Source: Bacteroidota bacterium (lineage in GTDB: Bacteria > Bacteroidota > Bacteroidia > AKYH767-A > 2013-40CM-41-45). From it: a DNA stretch of 34,566 nucleotides. A model generated the notes under the pieces. That model was not told the origin of the DNA, searched no databases, and saw nothing but the letters and a program-made list of their open reading frames with translations. Both the position numbers and the translations under genes were made by a program. The DNA is taken from NCBI GenBank assembly GCA_026391945.1, contig JAPLDA010000076.1, positions 77,633-112,198 on the forward strand, read 5' to 3'. Each line of letters begins with the position of its first letter. The stretch's first letter is position 1. Shown piece by piece: positions 1-7,158 of this stretch.

Positions 1-1
1 A

Positions 2-451
2 GTCGTCATCGTCGGAGACATCCTTCATTCGCGCGTAGCATTATCGAATATTTTCTGCCTGCAGAAACTGGGCGCGGAGGTCATGGTTTGCGGCCCCACG
101 ACACTGATCCCGAAATACATTTCCTCCCTGAACGTGAAAGTGGAACACAACCTGAGGAAGGCGCTGGAATGGTGCGACATCGCCAACATGTTGCGCATTC
201 AACTGGAACGGCAGGACACCAAAAATTTTCCTTCGATCAGGGAATACACGATGATGTATGGATTGAATATGGAGATGCTCCGTTCGCTGAAAAATAAAAT
301 CACCATCATGCATCCCGGGCCGATCAACAGGGGAGTTGAGATCACCAGTGAAGTAGCCGACTCCGATCAATCCATCATTCTCAACCAGGTGGAAAACGGT
401 GTCGCCATCCGGATGGCAGTGCTTTACCTGCTGGCAGCCGACACCTATTGA
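2..451 (+). CDS. pyrB: aspartate carbamoyltransferase, C-terminal part (left end cut off)
   Basis: This is the last 149 residues of aspartate transcarbamoylase, which joins carbamoyl phosphate and L-aspartate in the second step of pyrimidine synthesis in the cytoplasm. The reading frame is open from base 2 and begins VVIVGDILHSRVA, the start of the aspartate-binding domain. It then shows CGPTTLIP and, near the end, HPGPINRG, both hallmark strings of the catalytic chain. The stop at 449-451 is followed by the STAS gene 115 bases later, which has its own promoter, so pyrB probably ends its transcript here. The N-terminal carbamoyl-phosphate domain lies outside the window. Nothing looks broken; the truncation is only the window edge. 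Confidence 0.95.
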   Translation, partial: VVIVGDILHSRVALSNIFCLQKLGAEVMVCGPTTLIPKYISSLNVKVEHNLRKALEWCDIANMLRIQLERQDTKNFPSIREYTMMYGLNMEMLRSLKNKITIMHPGPINRGVEITSEVADSDQSIILNQVENGVAIRMAVLYLLAADTY

Positions 452-519
452 AAAACCCTTCGCACTCCCGCTTTTCAACAATCATGGATGTTTCAGTGTT
501 CATAAAATCTGCCGGATTT

Positions 520-550
520 TTTGAAGTCCGCCTATTAAGTCGTAAATTTG
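520..550 (+). promoter_or_regulatory. Bacteroidota-type promoter for the STAS gene
   Basis: TTTG at 520-523, a 19-base spacer and TAAATTTG at 543-550 match the phylum's -33/-7 consensus (TTTG, TAnnTTTG) perfectly. The -7 element ends 16 bases before the STAS start codon. The match is seen; transcription from it is inferred. Confidence 0.7.
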
Positions 551-566
551 AACAAACCTTATAACT

Positions 567-938
567 ATGAAGTTCTCAATCGAAAAAAACGAGAAGTATG
601 TGCTCTTCAAGCTTCATGAAGCTAAATTGAATTCATTGATATCCTCTGAACTGAAAGCAGAATTTGTGCTGCTCAATCAGCAATTGAATAACAACATCAT
701 CGTTGACCTGAGTGAAACCCAATATTGTGATTCATCCGGCCTGAGCGCCATCCTGGTTGGATTTCGCCTCTCGCGCAATTCCAATGGCGCATTTGTCCTG
801 ACTGGTTTGCAGGATCACGTGCGCAAACTGATCTCCATTTCCCAACTCGATAACATGCTGGTGATCACTCCGACCGTGAGTGAAGCCGTTGATTATATTT
901 TTATGGATGAAGTGGAGAAACATCTTCACAAAGAGTAA
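567..938 (+). CDS. STAS-domain protein (anti-sigma factor antagonist-like)
   Basis: A 123-residue single-domain STAS protein of the SpoIIAA/RsbV type. These small cytoplasmic proteins bind an anti-sigma or switch kinase and are controlled by phosphorylation of a serine. The motif CDSSGLSAI (residues 54-62) is the typical phosphorylation loop, with Ser57 the likely acceptor. The fold pattern is complete: early beta strands, the loop, then the helix containing LVGFRLSR. No anti-sigma kinase or PP2C phosphatase gene is near, so its partner is unknown. In many Bacteroidota I recall a STAS gene directly before rnz; here a secreted-protein gene lies between them. The following gene starts 21 bases downstream and is probably cotranscribed. 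Confidence 0.88.
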   Translation: MKFSIEKNEKYVLFKLHEAKLNSLISSELKAEFVLLNQQLNNNIIVDLSETQYCDSSGLSAILVGFRLSRNSNGAFVLTGLQDHVRKLISISQLDNMLVITPTVSEAVDYIFMDEVEKHLHKE

Positions 939-959
939 CGAAAGTTCAATTCAATTGAA

Positions 960-1727
960 ATGAAAAGATTTATTTTTCTCTGTGTAAGTATTTTCTTCTT
1001 TGGTGTGCGCTGTTTTTCGCAGTGTGCGATCGATACAGCCATCACCCACAATGTTCCGGGCATTTATCCCGACAGTGTCACCGGTTTGCCGCATGCTGTG
1101 GTGGGAGATCCGTATTCAACGGTGATCCAGATGAAAGTCATTCACGACACAACGGTGATCGTGTTGGGTACTCCGCAACCGGCCACCATCGACTCCGTTG
1201 ACATCACCAATGTAACAGGATTACCAACCGGTTTTACCTATTCATGCAACCCGACGAGTTGTCATTTTCCGGGAGGAAGCGATGCATGCATTACCTTGCA
1301 GGGACCTGCGCCTGTAAGCGGCATGGTGGGAGTGTACCCGATTACGGTTTTCATCACCACCTATGGAAAAGTACTTGGGTTCTCAACGCCGCCACAGTCG
1401 TCCACTGTGAACCGTTACAGCATTGTCATTGATCAGAATGTGGGCATGCAGACCAATACCAGTTTGAAGTTTGATGCATTTCAAAATACGCCAAACCCGT
1501 TTGGAAAATCAACAGAGATTTCTTTTTCATCACCGGGGAATGAACGTGTGGAATTGAAGGTCATCAACCTGCTTGGCAAAGTGGTTTTTCTTAAATCGGT
1601 GCTGGCACAAAGAGGATTGAATAAAATGATGCTCTCTTCCAAAGATTTTGAAAATGGCATTTACATATACACACTAAGTAATTCAAAGAATTCGATCACC
1701 CGCCGGATGATCGTATCCAACGAATAA
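960..1727 (+). CDS. small T9SS type A sorting-domain protein, unknown function
   Basis: A 255-residue secreted protein. The first ~20 residues form a signal peptide (MKRF, then a hydrophobic run ending near FSQC). The middle (~25-165) has many Thr, Pro and Val residues and a cluster of cysteines (Cys96, Cys101, Cys110), giving a beta-sandwich look, but I recognise no named domain. From about residue 175 the sequence NTPNPFGKSTEISF, then a strand-rich stretch, then ENGIYIYTL fits the type A T9SS sorting domain, which sends cargo across the outer membrane and is then removed. Its stop codon TAA shares its last base with the ATG of rnz (TAATG), so the two are translationally coupled although their functions look unrelated. 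The cargo role is unknown. Confidence 0.8.
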   Translation: MKRFIFLCVSIFFFGVRCFSQCAIDTAITHNVPGIYPDSVTGLPHAVVGDPYSTVIQMKVIHDTTVIVLGTPQPATIDSVDITNVTGLPTGFTYSCNPTSCHFPGGSDACITLQGPAPVSGMVGVYPITVFITTYGKVLGFSTPPQSSTVNRYSIVIDQNVGMQTNTSLKFDAFQNTPNPFGKSTEISFSSPGNERVELKVINLLGKVVFLKSVLAQRGLNKMMLSSKDFENGIYIYTLSNSKNSITRRMIVSNE

Positions 1728-2641
1728 TGATTTTCGAAGTAACCATTCTCGGAAGCAGTTCTGCCACACCCATATATCAACGACATCCTACCGCCCAGGT
1801 ACTGAATATTCATGAGCATCTTTTTTTAGTGGATTGCGGGGAAGGAACCCTCATCCAGATGAACCGTTACCGGGTTAAGTTCCACCGGATCAATCATATT
1901 TTCATCAGCCATCTTCACGGCGACCATTACCTCGGCCTCATGGGATTGCTCTCCACCATGCATTTGCAGGGAAGGGCGAATCCTTTACACCTGTTTGCTC
2001 CCGGGGACTTGCAGGAGATCATCGGGATTCAGTTGAAATTTTCCCAGACGGTACTTCGTTATGAAATTATCTTTCATCCTTTGAATCCAACTTCACCGAT
2101 GCTGATTTACGAAGATGACGATATTGAAATTTCCACCATCATTCTCAATCACCGCATTCCATGCACCGGCTTTTTGTTTGCTGAAAAACAAAGACAAAGA
2201 AAGTTGCTGAAGGAAAAACTTTTTGAGTACCAGGTTCCTGTTTCAGCTTACCAGGATTTGAAAAACGGGAATGACTACATCAGGGAAGACGGAAGGAAGT
2301 TGCTCAACAGCGAATTAACCGGTGACCCAAGAACTCCCAGGAAGTATGCGTTCTGTTCGGATACGTCGTATGATGAAAGAATTTTACCGCACATTGCCGG
2401 GATTGATTTGTTGTATCATGAAGCCACGTTTATGAACGACAAAGTGGAACGTGCTTCCGAAACTTTTCATACCACGGCAGCCCAGGCTGCAACGATTGCA
2501 TTAAAGGCCAACGTGAAACGCCTGCTGATCGGGCATTTTTCAGCACGCTATAAAAATCTTTATCCATTGCTCGGGGAAGCGAAGGAGATTTTCAGCAATA
2601 CGACGATGGCGATGGAAGGGGACCGTTTTTTAATTGAATAA
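1727..2641 (+). CDS. rnz: ribonuclease Z
   Basis: A 304-residue metallo-beta-lactamase-fold endoribonuclease that trims the 3' trailer of tRNA precursors. The zinc motif SHLHGDH is at residues 61-67 (His62, His64, Asp66, His67). Further family marks are VDCGEGT before it, the NHRIPCTGF segment, CSDTSYDE, LYHEATF and the late LIGHFSARY. The length agrees with the short bacterial form. The start codon ATG at 1727 overlaps the preceding stop by one base, and no other good start is nearby. It lies at the end of STAS-T9SS-rnz, and the next gene follows after 11 bases, so all four probably share a transcript. Confidence 0.96.
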   Translation: MIFEVTILGSSSATPIYQRHPTAQVLNIHEHLFLVDCGEGTLIQMNRYRVKFHRINHIFISHLHGDHYLGLMGLLSTMHLQGRANPLHLFAPGDLQEIIGIQLKFSQTVLRYEIIFHPLNPTSPMLIYEDDDIEISTIILNHRIPCTGFLFAEKQRQRKLLKEKLFEYQVPVSAYQDLKNGNDYIREDGRKLLNSELTGDPRTPRKYAFCSDTSYDERILPHIAGIDLLYHEATFMNDKVERASETFHTTAAQAATIALKANVKRLLIGHFSARYKNLYPLLGEAKEIFSNTTMAMEGDRFLIE

Positions 2642-2652
2642 TTCCCGACAAC

Positions 2653-3513
2653 ATGATTCTGATTGCGGATAGCGGATCTACGAAGACAGACTGGAGACTG
2701 GTTGATGATGAAAAAAAAATTCATTCATTCCGGTCGGCGGGATTGAATCCCTATTTTTTGAATATAGATGAAATTGCCGGCATCATTGAAAAAGATCTGC
2801 TTCCTTTTGCAAAGCCGGAACAAATCCGGAGTATTTATTTTTACGGAGCAGGTTGTTCGCCGGGGGATAAGCGCAGGATCGTTTCTGATGGAATAAAAAA
2901 AAATTACCCGGATGCAAACCTGGAAATGAATGATGACCTTGTGGCGGCATGCCGTGCGTTGAGCGGGAAACAAAAAGCAATTGTCTGCATCCTGGGGACA
3001 GGATCGAATTCATGCCTGTTCGACGGAAATAAAATGGTTGACCAGGTTCCTTCTCTTGGTTTTATTTTAGGCGACGAAGGAAGCGGAACCGACATCGGGA
3101 AAAAATTTTTGCGTGCGTATTTTTACCGCGAGTTGAATGCTGAGTCACTGAAATTATTTGAGCATGAGTTGAAGTATACAAGGGAAGAAATACTTCATGC
3201 TGTTTACAAAGAGCCGTCACCCAACCGGTTCATCGCATCGTTTTCTGAATTTGTTTTTAAACATCGTACTCTTCCGGAAATGACAGGAATCGTTCATGAA
3301 TCCTTTTCCGGATTTTTCGACCGGCATGTCTGCAAGTACCATGATTACAGAAACCTGGAAGTGCATTGCACGGGTTCCATCGGTTTTCATTTTGAAAATA
3401 TTTTCCGGGAAGTTGCCGGTGAAAAAGGAATAAGGGCCGGGAAGATAACCCGCAGCCCGATGGAAGGGCTCATTGCTTTTCACCTTGGTAAAGACGATGG
3501 ATCAAACTCCTGA
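2653..3513 (+). CDS. N-acetylglucosamine kinase-like protein (BadF/BadG/BcrA/BcrD ATPase family)
   Basis: A 286-residue cytoplasmic sugar kinase-like ATPase of the actin/hexokinase fold. The N-terminal phosphate-1 loop reads ADSGSTKTDW (residues 5-14). The second phosphate motif is CILGTGSNS, and LGDEGSGTDIGKKF follows, all typical of bacterial homologues of eukaryotic GlcNAc kinase. Bacteroidota usually encode one such protein, thought to phosphorylate GlcNAc released from cell-wall turnover; that substrate is inferred from the family. The gene starts 11 bases after rnz. Its last 12 bases overlap, tail to tail, the end of the receiver-Hpt gene on the other strand, so there is no room for a separate terminator. 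Confidence 0.85.
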   Translation: MILIADSGSTKTDWRLVDDEKKIHSFRSAGLNPYFLNIDEIAGIIEKDLLPFAKPEQIRSIYFYGAGCSPGDKRRIVSDGIKKNYPDANLEMNDDLVAACRALSGKQKAIVCILGTGSNSCLFDGNKMVDQVPSLGFILGDEGSGTDIGKKFLRAYFYRELNAESLKLFEHELKYTREEILHAVYKEPSPNRFIASFSEFVFKHRTLPEMTGIVHESFSGFFDRHVCKYHDYRNLEVHCTGSIGFHFENIFREVAGEKGIRAGKITRSPMEGLIAFHLGKDDGSNS

Positions 3514-4374
3514 TTGTTTTAGTTTTTTCAGTTCTTCCCGGAGGTCAAGGACGGCCTGGCGGCAACCTCTTCGGAAGAATTCAAAAAGCGTCGGAATGTT
3601 TTCCGTGTGAACATTCTCCCTCGAATATTCTTCGATGCTGAGAATTGTTTTTTTTAATTCGGTGAGTTCGAAAACAGCAATTCCTGATTTTACTTTATGA
3701 GCCACACGATGAACCTCTTTCCAGTCTTCCTTACTCACCAGGTCTTCCAGTTTCTCTATGGAATCCGGAATTTCTTTTAGGAAAAGTTCAATCAGTTGAA
3801 TCGTGACCGCGGAATTTCCTCCTGTAAGTTTATCGAGGAAACTTAAATTCATTCCCCTGCTTTTTTTTGCAGCCGGCTTCTGATTTTTTCCCGGTGAAGA
3901 CTTTACTTTCTTATCACCGTCATGATTTCGGTGAGGATGATCGAGGTATTTTACCAGGAATGAATAAAGATCATCCGGGGTATACGGCTTCACGAGGTAG
4001 TCATTCATGCCCTGTTCAGCGGCTTTAACTTTTTCATTTGCATCGGCAGACAAGGCGATCACAGGTACGTGCCGGATGGATTCCCGCATCCTGGTCCGGA
4101 TGGTATTCGTGATTTCGTAACCATCCATTTCCGGCATTTGAATGTCCATCAGGATCAAATCATAATCTTTTCCAGCCAGACACTCCAGCGCCACTTTCCC
4201 GTTTTCCGCACAATCAAAATTCAGGAACCCGAATTTTTTCAGAATGTTTTTCAGCAGCAACTGGTTGATTTTATTGTCTTCCACAATGAGGATACAGGCC
4301 CCATACATTTTTTTTTGAGGTGTTTCCTGTGACAGGTTTTTTCCGGATGAATTCTTTTTTTTATCGACGGGCAT
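3502..4374 (-). CDS. orphan response-regulator receiver plus Hpt protein
   Basis: A 290-residue phosphorelay protein. Residues ~25-145 are a CheY-type receiver: acidic pocket Glu32-Asp33, phospho-acceptor Asp77 in LILMDIQMPEMDGYE, Ser109 and Lys129 in the KPYT motif. A lysine- and serine-rich linker (150-172) leads to an Hpt helical domain (~178-285), whose AHKVKSG at 225-231 supplies the phosphorylatable His226. There is no kinase, HATPase or DNA-binding domain. The layout equals the tail of a hybrid histidine kinase that has lost its kinase part, or a free-standing phosphorelay shuttle. It sits 51 bases after the glycosyltransferase gene, probably in one operon, and overlaps the GlcNAc kinase-like gene end by 12 bases. 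The cognate kinase must be elsewhere. Confidence 0.88.
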   Translation of the reverse strand: MPVDKKKNSSGKNLSQETPQKKMYGACILIVEDNKINQLLLKNILKKFGFLNFDCAENGKVALECLAGKDYDLILMDIQMPEMDGYEITNTIRTRMRESIRHVPVIALSADANEKVKAAEQGMNDYLVKPYTPDDLYSFLVKYLDHPHRNHDGDKKVKSSPGKNQKPAAKKSRGMNLSFLDKLTGGNSAVTIQLIELFLKEIPDSIEKLEDLVSKEDWKEVHRVAHKVKSGIAVFELTELKKTILSIEEYSRENVHTENIPTLFEFFRRGCRQAVLDLREELKKLKQSGV

Positions 4375-4425
4375 GAACGTTCGGCTTGTGTGGAAGGTTC
4401 CCGGTATAATGAACAGGCTGGTAAA

Positions 4426-5451
4426 TCATTTTTGATTGATTGAGTAATGGCGAAGATCCGGGAATTTTTTTTTATTGAAAATAAAATATCCGAACAGGAT
4501 GCTTTTCGGGTAAATTAATTCTGATGTCCTGTTTAGTTGTGAAGGATGGTCGCCGCAATCGAGGTGTTTCTTTTTCCTGTGAAAGTCGATGTGCGCCTGT
4601 ACCACGGCTTTGAAATCTTTCCATCCGCTGCTGAACAAAAAGATGATGGCGGCCACCATGTCGAAAACCGTACGGAATAAAAGAATGGAAAAAAGATTTT
4701 TCCGTTCAGCATTTTTATAAATCATTAATAAATTATTCCTGAAGTTAAGGTATGTTTTGCGCGGGTTGTTTTTCGGAAGCGTTCCGCCGCCAACGTGATA
4801 AACCACTGAAGATGGAGAGCACATCACGCTGTAACCAAGCCGGTGAAACCTCCAGCACAAATCAATTTCTTCCATGTGCGCAAAAAAAGAATCATCGAAC
4901 CCTCCGGCCAGGCGAAAACTTTCGGCCCTTACAAACATACATGCTCCCGTAGCCCAGAAAATTTCAATGGCCTCATCATACTGGTGGTGGTCGGTTTCGA
5001 GCGAAGTGAAAATTCTTCCCCGGCAAAAAGGATATCCGTATTTGTCGATGAAGCCCCCGGCAGCACCGGCGTATTCAAATTCATTCCTGTTTTTATACGA
5101 CCGTATTTTCGGCTGGCAGGCAGCCACATTTTTATTATTCTCCATCAGCTCAACGACAGGCCGTATCCAGTGTTCCGTCACTTCAACATCTGAATTCAGC
5201 AGAACATAATAGTCGGCATCCACGTGTTTGAGCGCTTCATTGTAGCCGCCTGCAAAACCATAATTTTTCTGGTTGATGATGATTTTGACTTCCGGGAAAC
5301 GCTCTTTTAAAAAAGAGACTGAATCATCGGAGGAATGGTTATCGGCAACAATGATGTCGGCCGCATCCCGGCTGTGACGAATCACGCCGGGTAAAAACTT
5401 TTCTAAAAAAGATTTACCGTTCCAGTTGAGAATGACGACAGCGACCTTCAT
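4426..5451 (-). CDS. family 2 glycosyltransferase (rhamnosyltransferase-like)
   Basis: A 341-residue GT-A fold enzyme that transfers a sugar from a nucleotide donor. Residues 1-12 (MKVAVVILNWNG), the VADNHSSDDS nucleotide-binding loop (35-44), NYGFAGGYN (63-71) and the NSD metal motif (86-88) are the usual GT2 signatures. The acceptor half contains FDDSFFAHMEEIDLCWR, typical of the wbbL-like subfamily. A hydrophobic stretch near residues 255-280 (FSILLFRTVFDMVAAIIFLF) may anchor it to the inner membrane. Donor and acceptor cannot be read from sequence, and no polysaccharide cluster surrounds it. The receiver-Hpt gene follows after 51 bases. Confidence 0.87.
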   Translation of the reverse strand: MKVAVVILNWNGKSFLEKFLPGVIRHSRDAADIIVADNHSSDDSVSFLKERFPEVKIIINQKNYGFAGGYNEALKHVDADYYVLLNSDVEVTEHWIRPVVELMENNKNVAACQPKIRSYKNRNEFEYAGAAGGFIDKYGYPFCRGRIFTSLETDHHQYDEAIEIFWATGACMFVRAESFRLAGGFDDSFFAHMEEIDLCWRFHRLGYSVMCSPSSVVYHVGGGTLPKNNPRKTYLNFRNNLLMIYKNAERKNLFSILLFRTVFDMVAAIIFLFSSGWKDFKAVVQAHIDFHRKKKHLDCGDHPSQLNRTSELIYPKSILFGYFIFNKKKFPDLRHYSINQK

Positions 5452-5525
5452 AAAGGAGATTAGAACCGCAAGATCAGTTAAAAAATCTGGTTAAGAAAAT
5501 CCGGGAAAAGAATTAAGCCAGGAGA

Positions 5526-7019
5526 TCAATGTGGGGTAATGAAATCTTCTTTTGCCTTACTTTTCAGGTTTCCGTTGGAGTTGCCGTCGTGGCTGTAATC
5601 ATCACCGCGATCGATGTTTCCGAACATGGAGTTGGACTTTGATTCGGAGATGAGTCGCATCTGCCAGTTCGCATCATAAAATTCACCCCGCGCAGTGGAA
5701 TGAATCAGTTCAAAGCAATTGTTGGTAAGGTTACGCGACATGAAAACGAACTTGACATTCGACTGATCCATGGTTTTATAATAGTGCCAGATTTCATAGG
5801 GATAAGCTGCTCCTTCATAATAATTTTTATCGATGGAGTTAGGCTCTCCATATTGCAGGTAAATCCGGCCGCGATCCGATTCATAGCCTTTCCCCGATAC
5901 GCATTTGAAATCAGCATTCACTTTATCCACTTCAGTTTTATAATTCAGCCAGGCCTGTTCAGGGTTCTGTGCACTCCGCTTCGACCAGAAATAATAAAAG
6001 AACTGCTGCATGGATTCCAGGTTGTTGAACTTCATCTGGTTTTCCTCAACGGTCACTTCAAACTGTGCGGAAATAGGATAGAGGGATGAAATGTAATCCG
6101 ACAACGTATCCTTATTGGTCATGTAGGAAACAAAAGTATTGTCAATTTTAATGGTGGAAAGATCATCGGCATTCAATTCCTTTTCCATGGGCTTGCTTCT
6201 TTGGAAGAACTTGTTTTTGGAAGCAAGCAGCTTGTTGGTTTTGTCGCGTACTTCAATCTCCAGGTAATAATTTCCTGAAGAAACATCTTCCATCGGCAAT
6301 TCAGCAATCAGGCTGCTGACGGACGATGCTTTTTGTTTTTTAAAACCAGCGATGTTGTTGATCACCTTCTTGTTCTGGTGTCCTGAAATAGCATACGTGA
6401 CCAGGATGTCCTCATCGCCGGCAACATCTTTTGTATGGTATATTTCCGCATAAAATTTTAATGATCCTGAATTTTTCGGAAAGTAATTATTCACATAAGG
6501 AATCACATCATACCCGCTTTTTGTAAACGAGCCAGCTTGTTCAGCCGGTTTGAAAGATTCCAAAAACTCAATATCAGAAATGGATGGCTGGGAAGGAGAA
6601 TAATTAATGGAAATATTTTCTGTAGATAGGTAACTCTGTTCGGCTGAATGCTTATCCGTAATTTTTAATTCGAGAACATAATCCCCGTTCGGAAGTTGAA
6701 CTCTTTGCTGGTCGATGAAATCAGGAAAAGCCAGGTTGCTGTCGGAAACTTCCGGGCTGAGTAAATTGTACTTGTCAAAATAAACAACCTTGTCGTGTTG
6801 TTTATAGGTCCATTGAACTTCTATTTTCCCCTGCCATTTTTGTCCGGCATTTTGAGTGAACACTGCCGAATTTCCGAGGACATCGATGTACGTTTCAATG
6901 TAAGGGCTTTTGCCGGGCTGATCAAAAGTACAATAAGAAAAAAGTGCATTCAGGTGTTTCCCATGAGTCTGAAGCATGCTGAATGAAAACAACGCAAGTA
7001 CAATCGCGATCTTTTTCAT
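5526..7019 (-). CDS. GWxTD-domain secreted protein
   Basis: A 497-residue exported protein. The start chosen is the ATG at 7019, because MKKIAIVLALFSFSML makes a clean signal peptide; an in-frame ATG 15 codons upstream would spoil it. The middle (~70-300) has repeated beta-strand segments like extracellular Ig-type modules. The C-terminal part (~345-475) carries the features of the GWxTD family: GRIYLQYGEPNSID, then YEIWHYY and a strand FVFMSR. This domain is widespread in Bacteroidota, and its function is not established; a cell-envelope role is likely from the signal peptide. It precedes the glycosyltransferase gene by 74 bases. TAACTTTA at 7047-7040 resembles a -7 element, but I see no matching -33 element. 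Confidence 0.75.
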   Translation of the reverse strand: MKKIAIVLALFSFSMLQTHGKHLNALFSYCTFDQPGKSPYIETYIDVLGNSAVFTQNAGQKWQGKIEVQWTYKQHDKVVYFDKYNLLSPEVSDSNLAFPDFIDQQRVQLPNGDYVLELKITDKHSAEQSYLSTENISINYSPSQPSISDIEFLESFKPAEQAGSFTKSGYDVIPYVNNYFPKNSGSLKFYAEIYHTKDVAGDEDILVTYAISGHQNKKVINNIAGFKKQKASSVSSLIAELPMEDVSSGNYYLEIEVRDKTNKLLASKNKFFQRSKPMEKELNADDLSTIKIDNTFVSYMTNKDTLSDYISSLYPISAQFEVTVEENQMKFNNLESMQQFFYYFWSKRSAQNPEQAWLNYKTEVDKVNADFKCVSGKGYESDRGRIYLQYGEPNSIDKNYYEGAAYPYEIWHYYKTMDQSNVKFVFMSRNLTNNCFELIHSTARGEFYDANWQMRLISESKSNSMFGNIDRGDDYSHDGNSNGNLKSKAKEDFITPH

Positions 7020-7158
7020 GGTGAAGTGGTTTGATCCTGTAAAGTTACTAAAAGCAAAATGCAAATCACCAGGCTGAAGTGTTAAATGTCAGGAATTTGT
7101 AAAACGAAAAATGAACAGGAAATCATTTCCGGCCGGTTTTTTCCGACTTGAGCACAGC

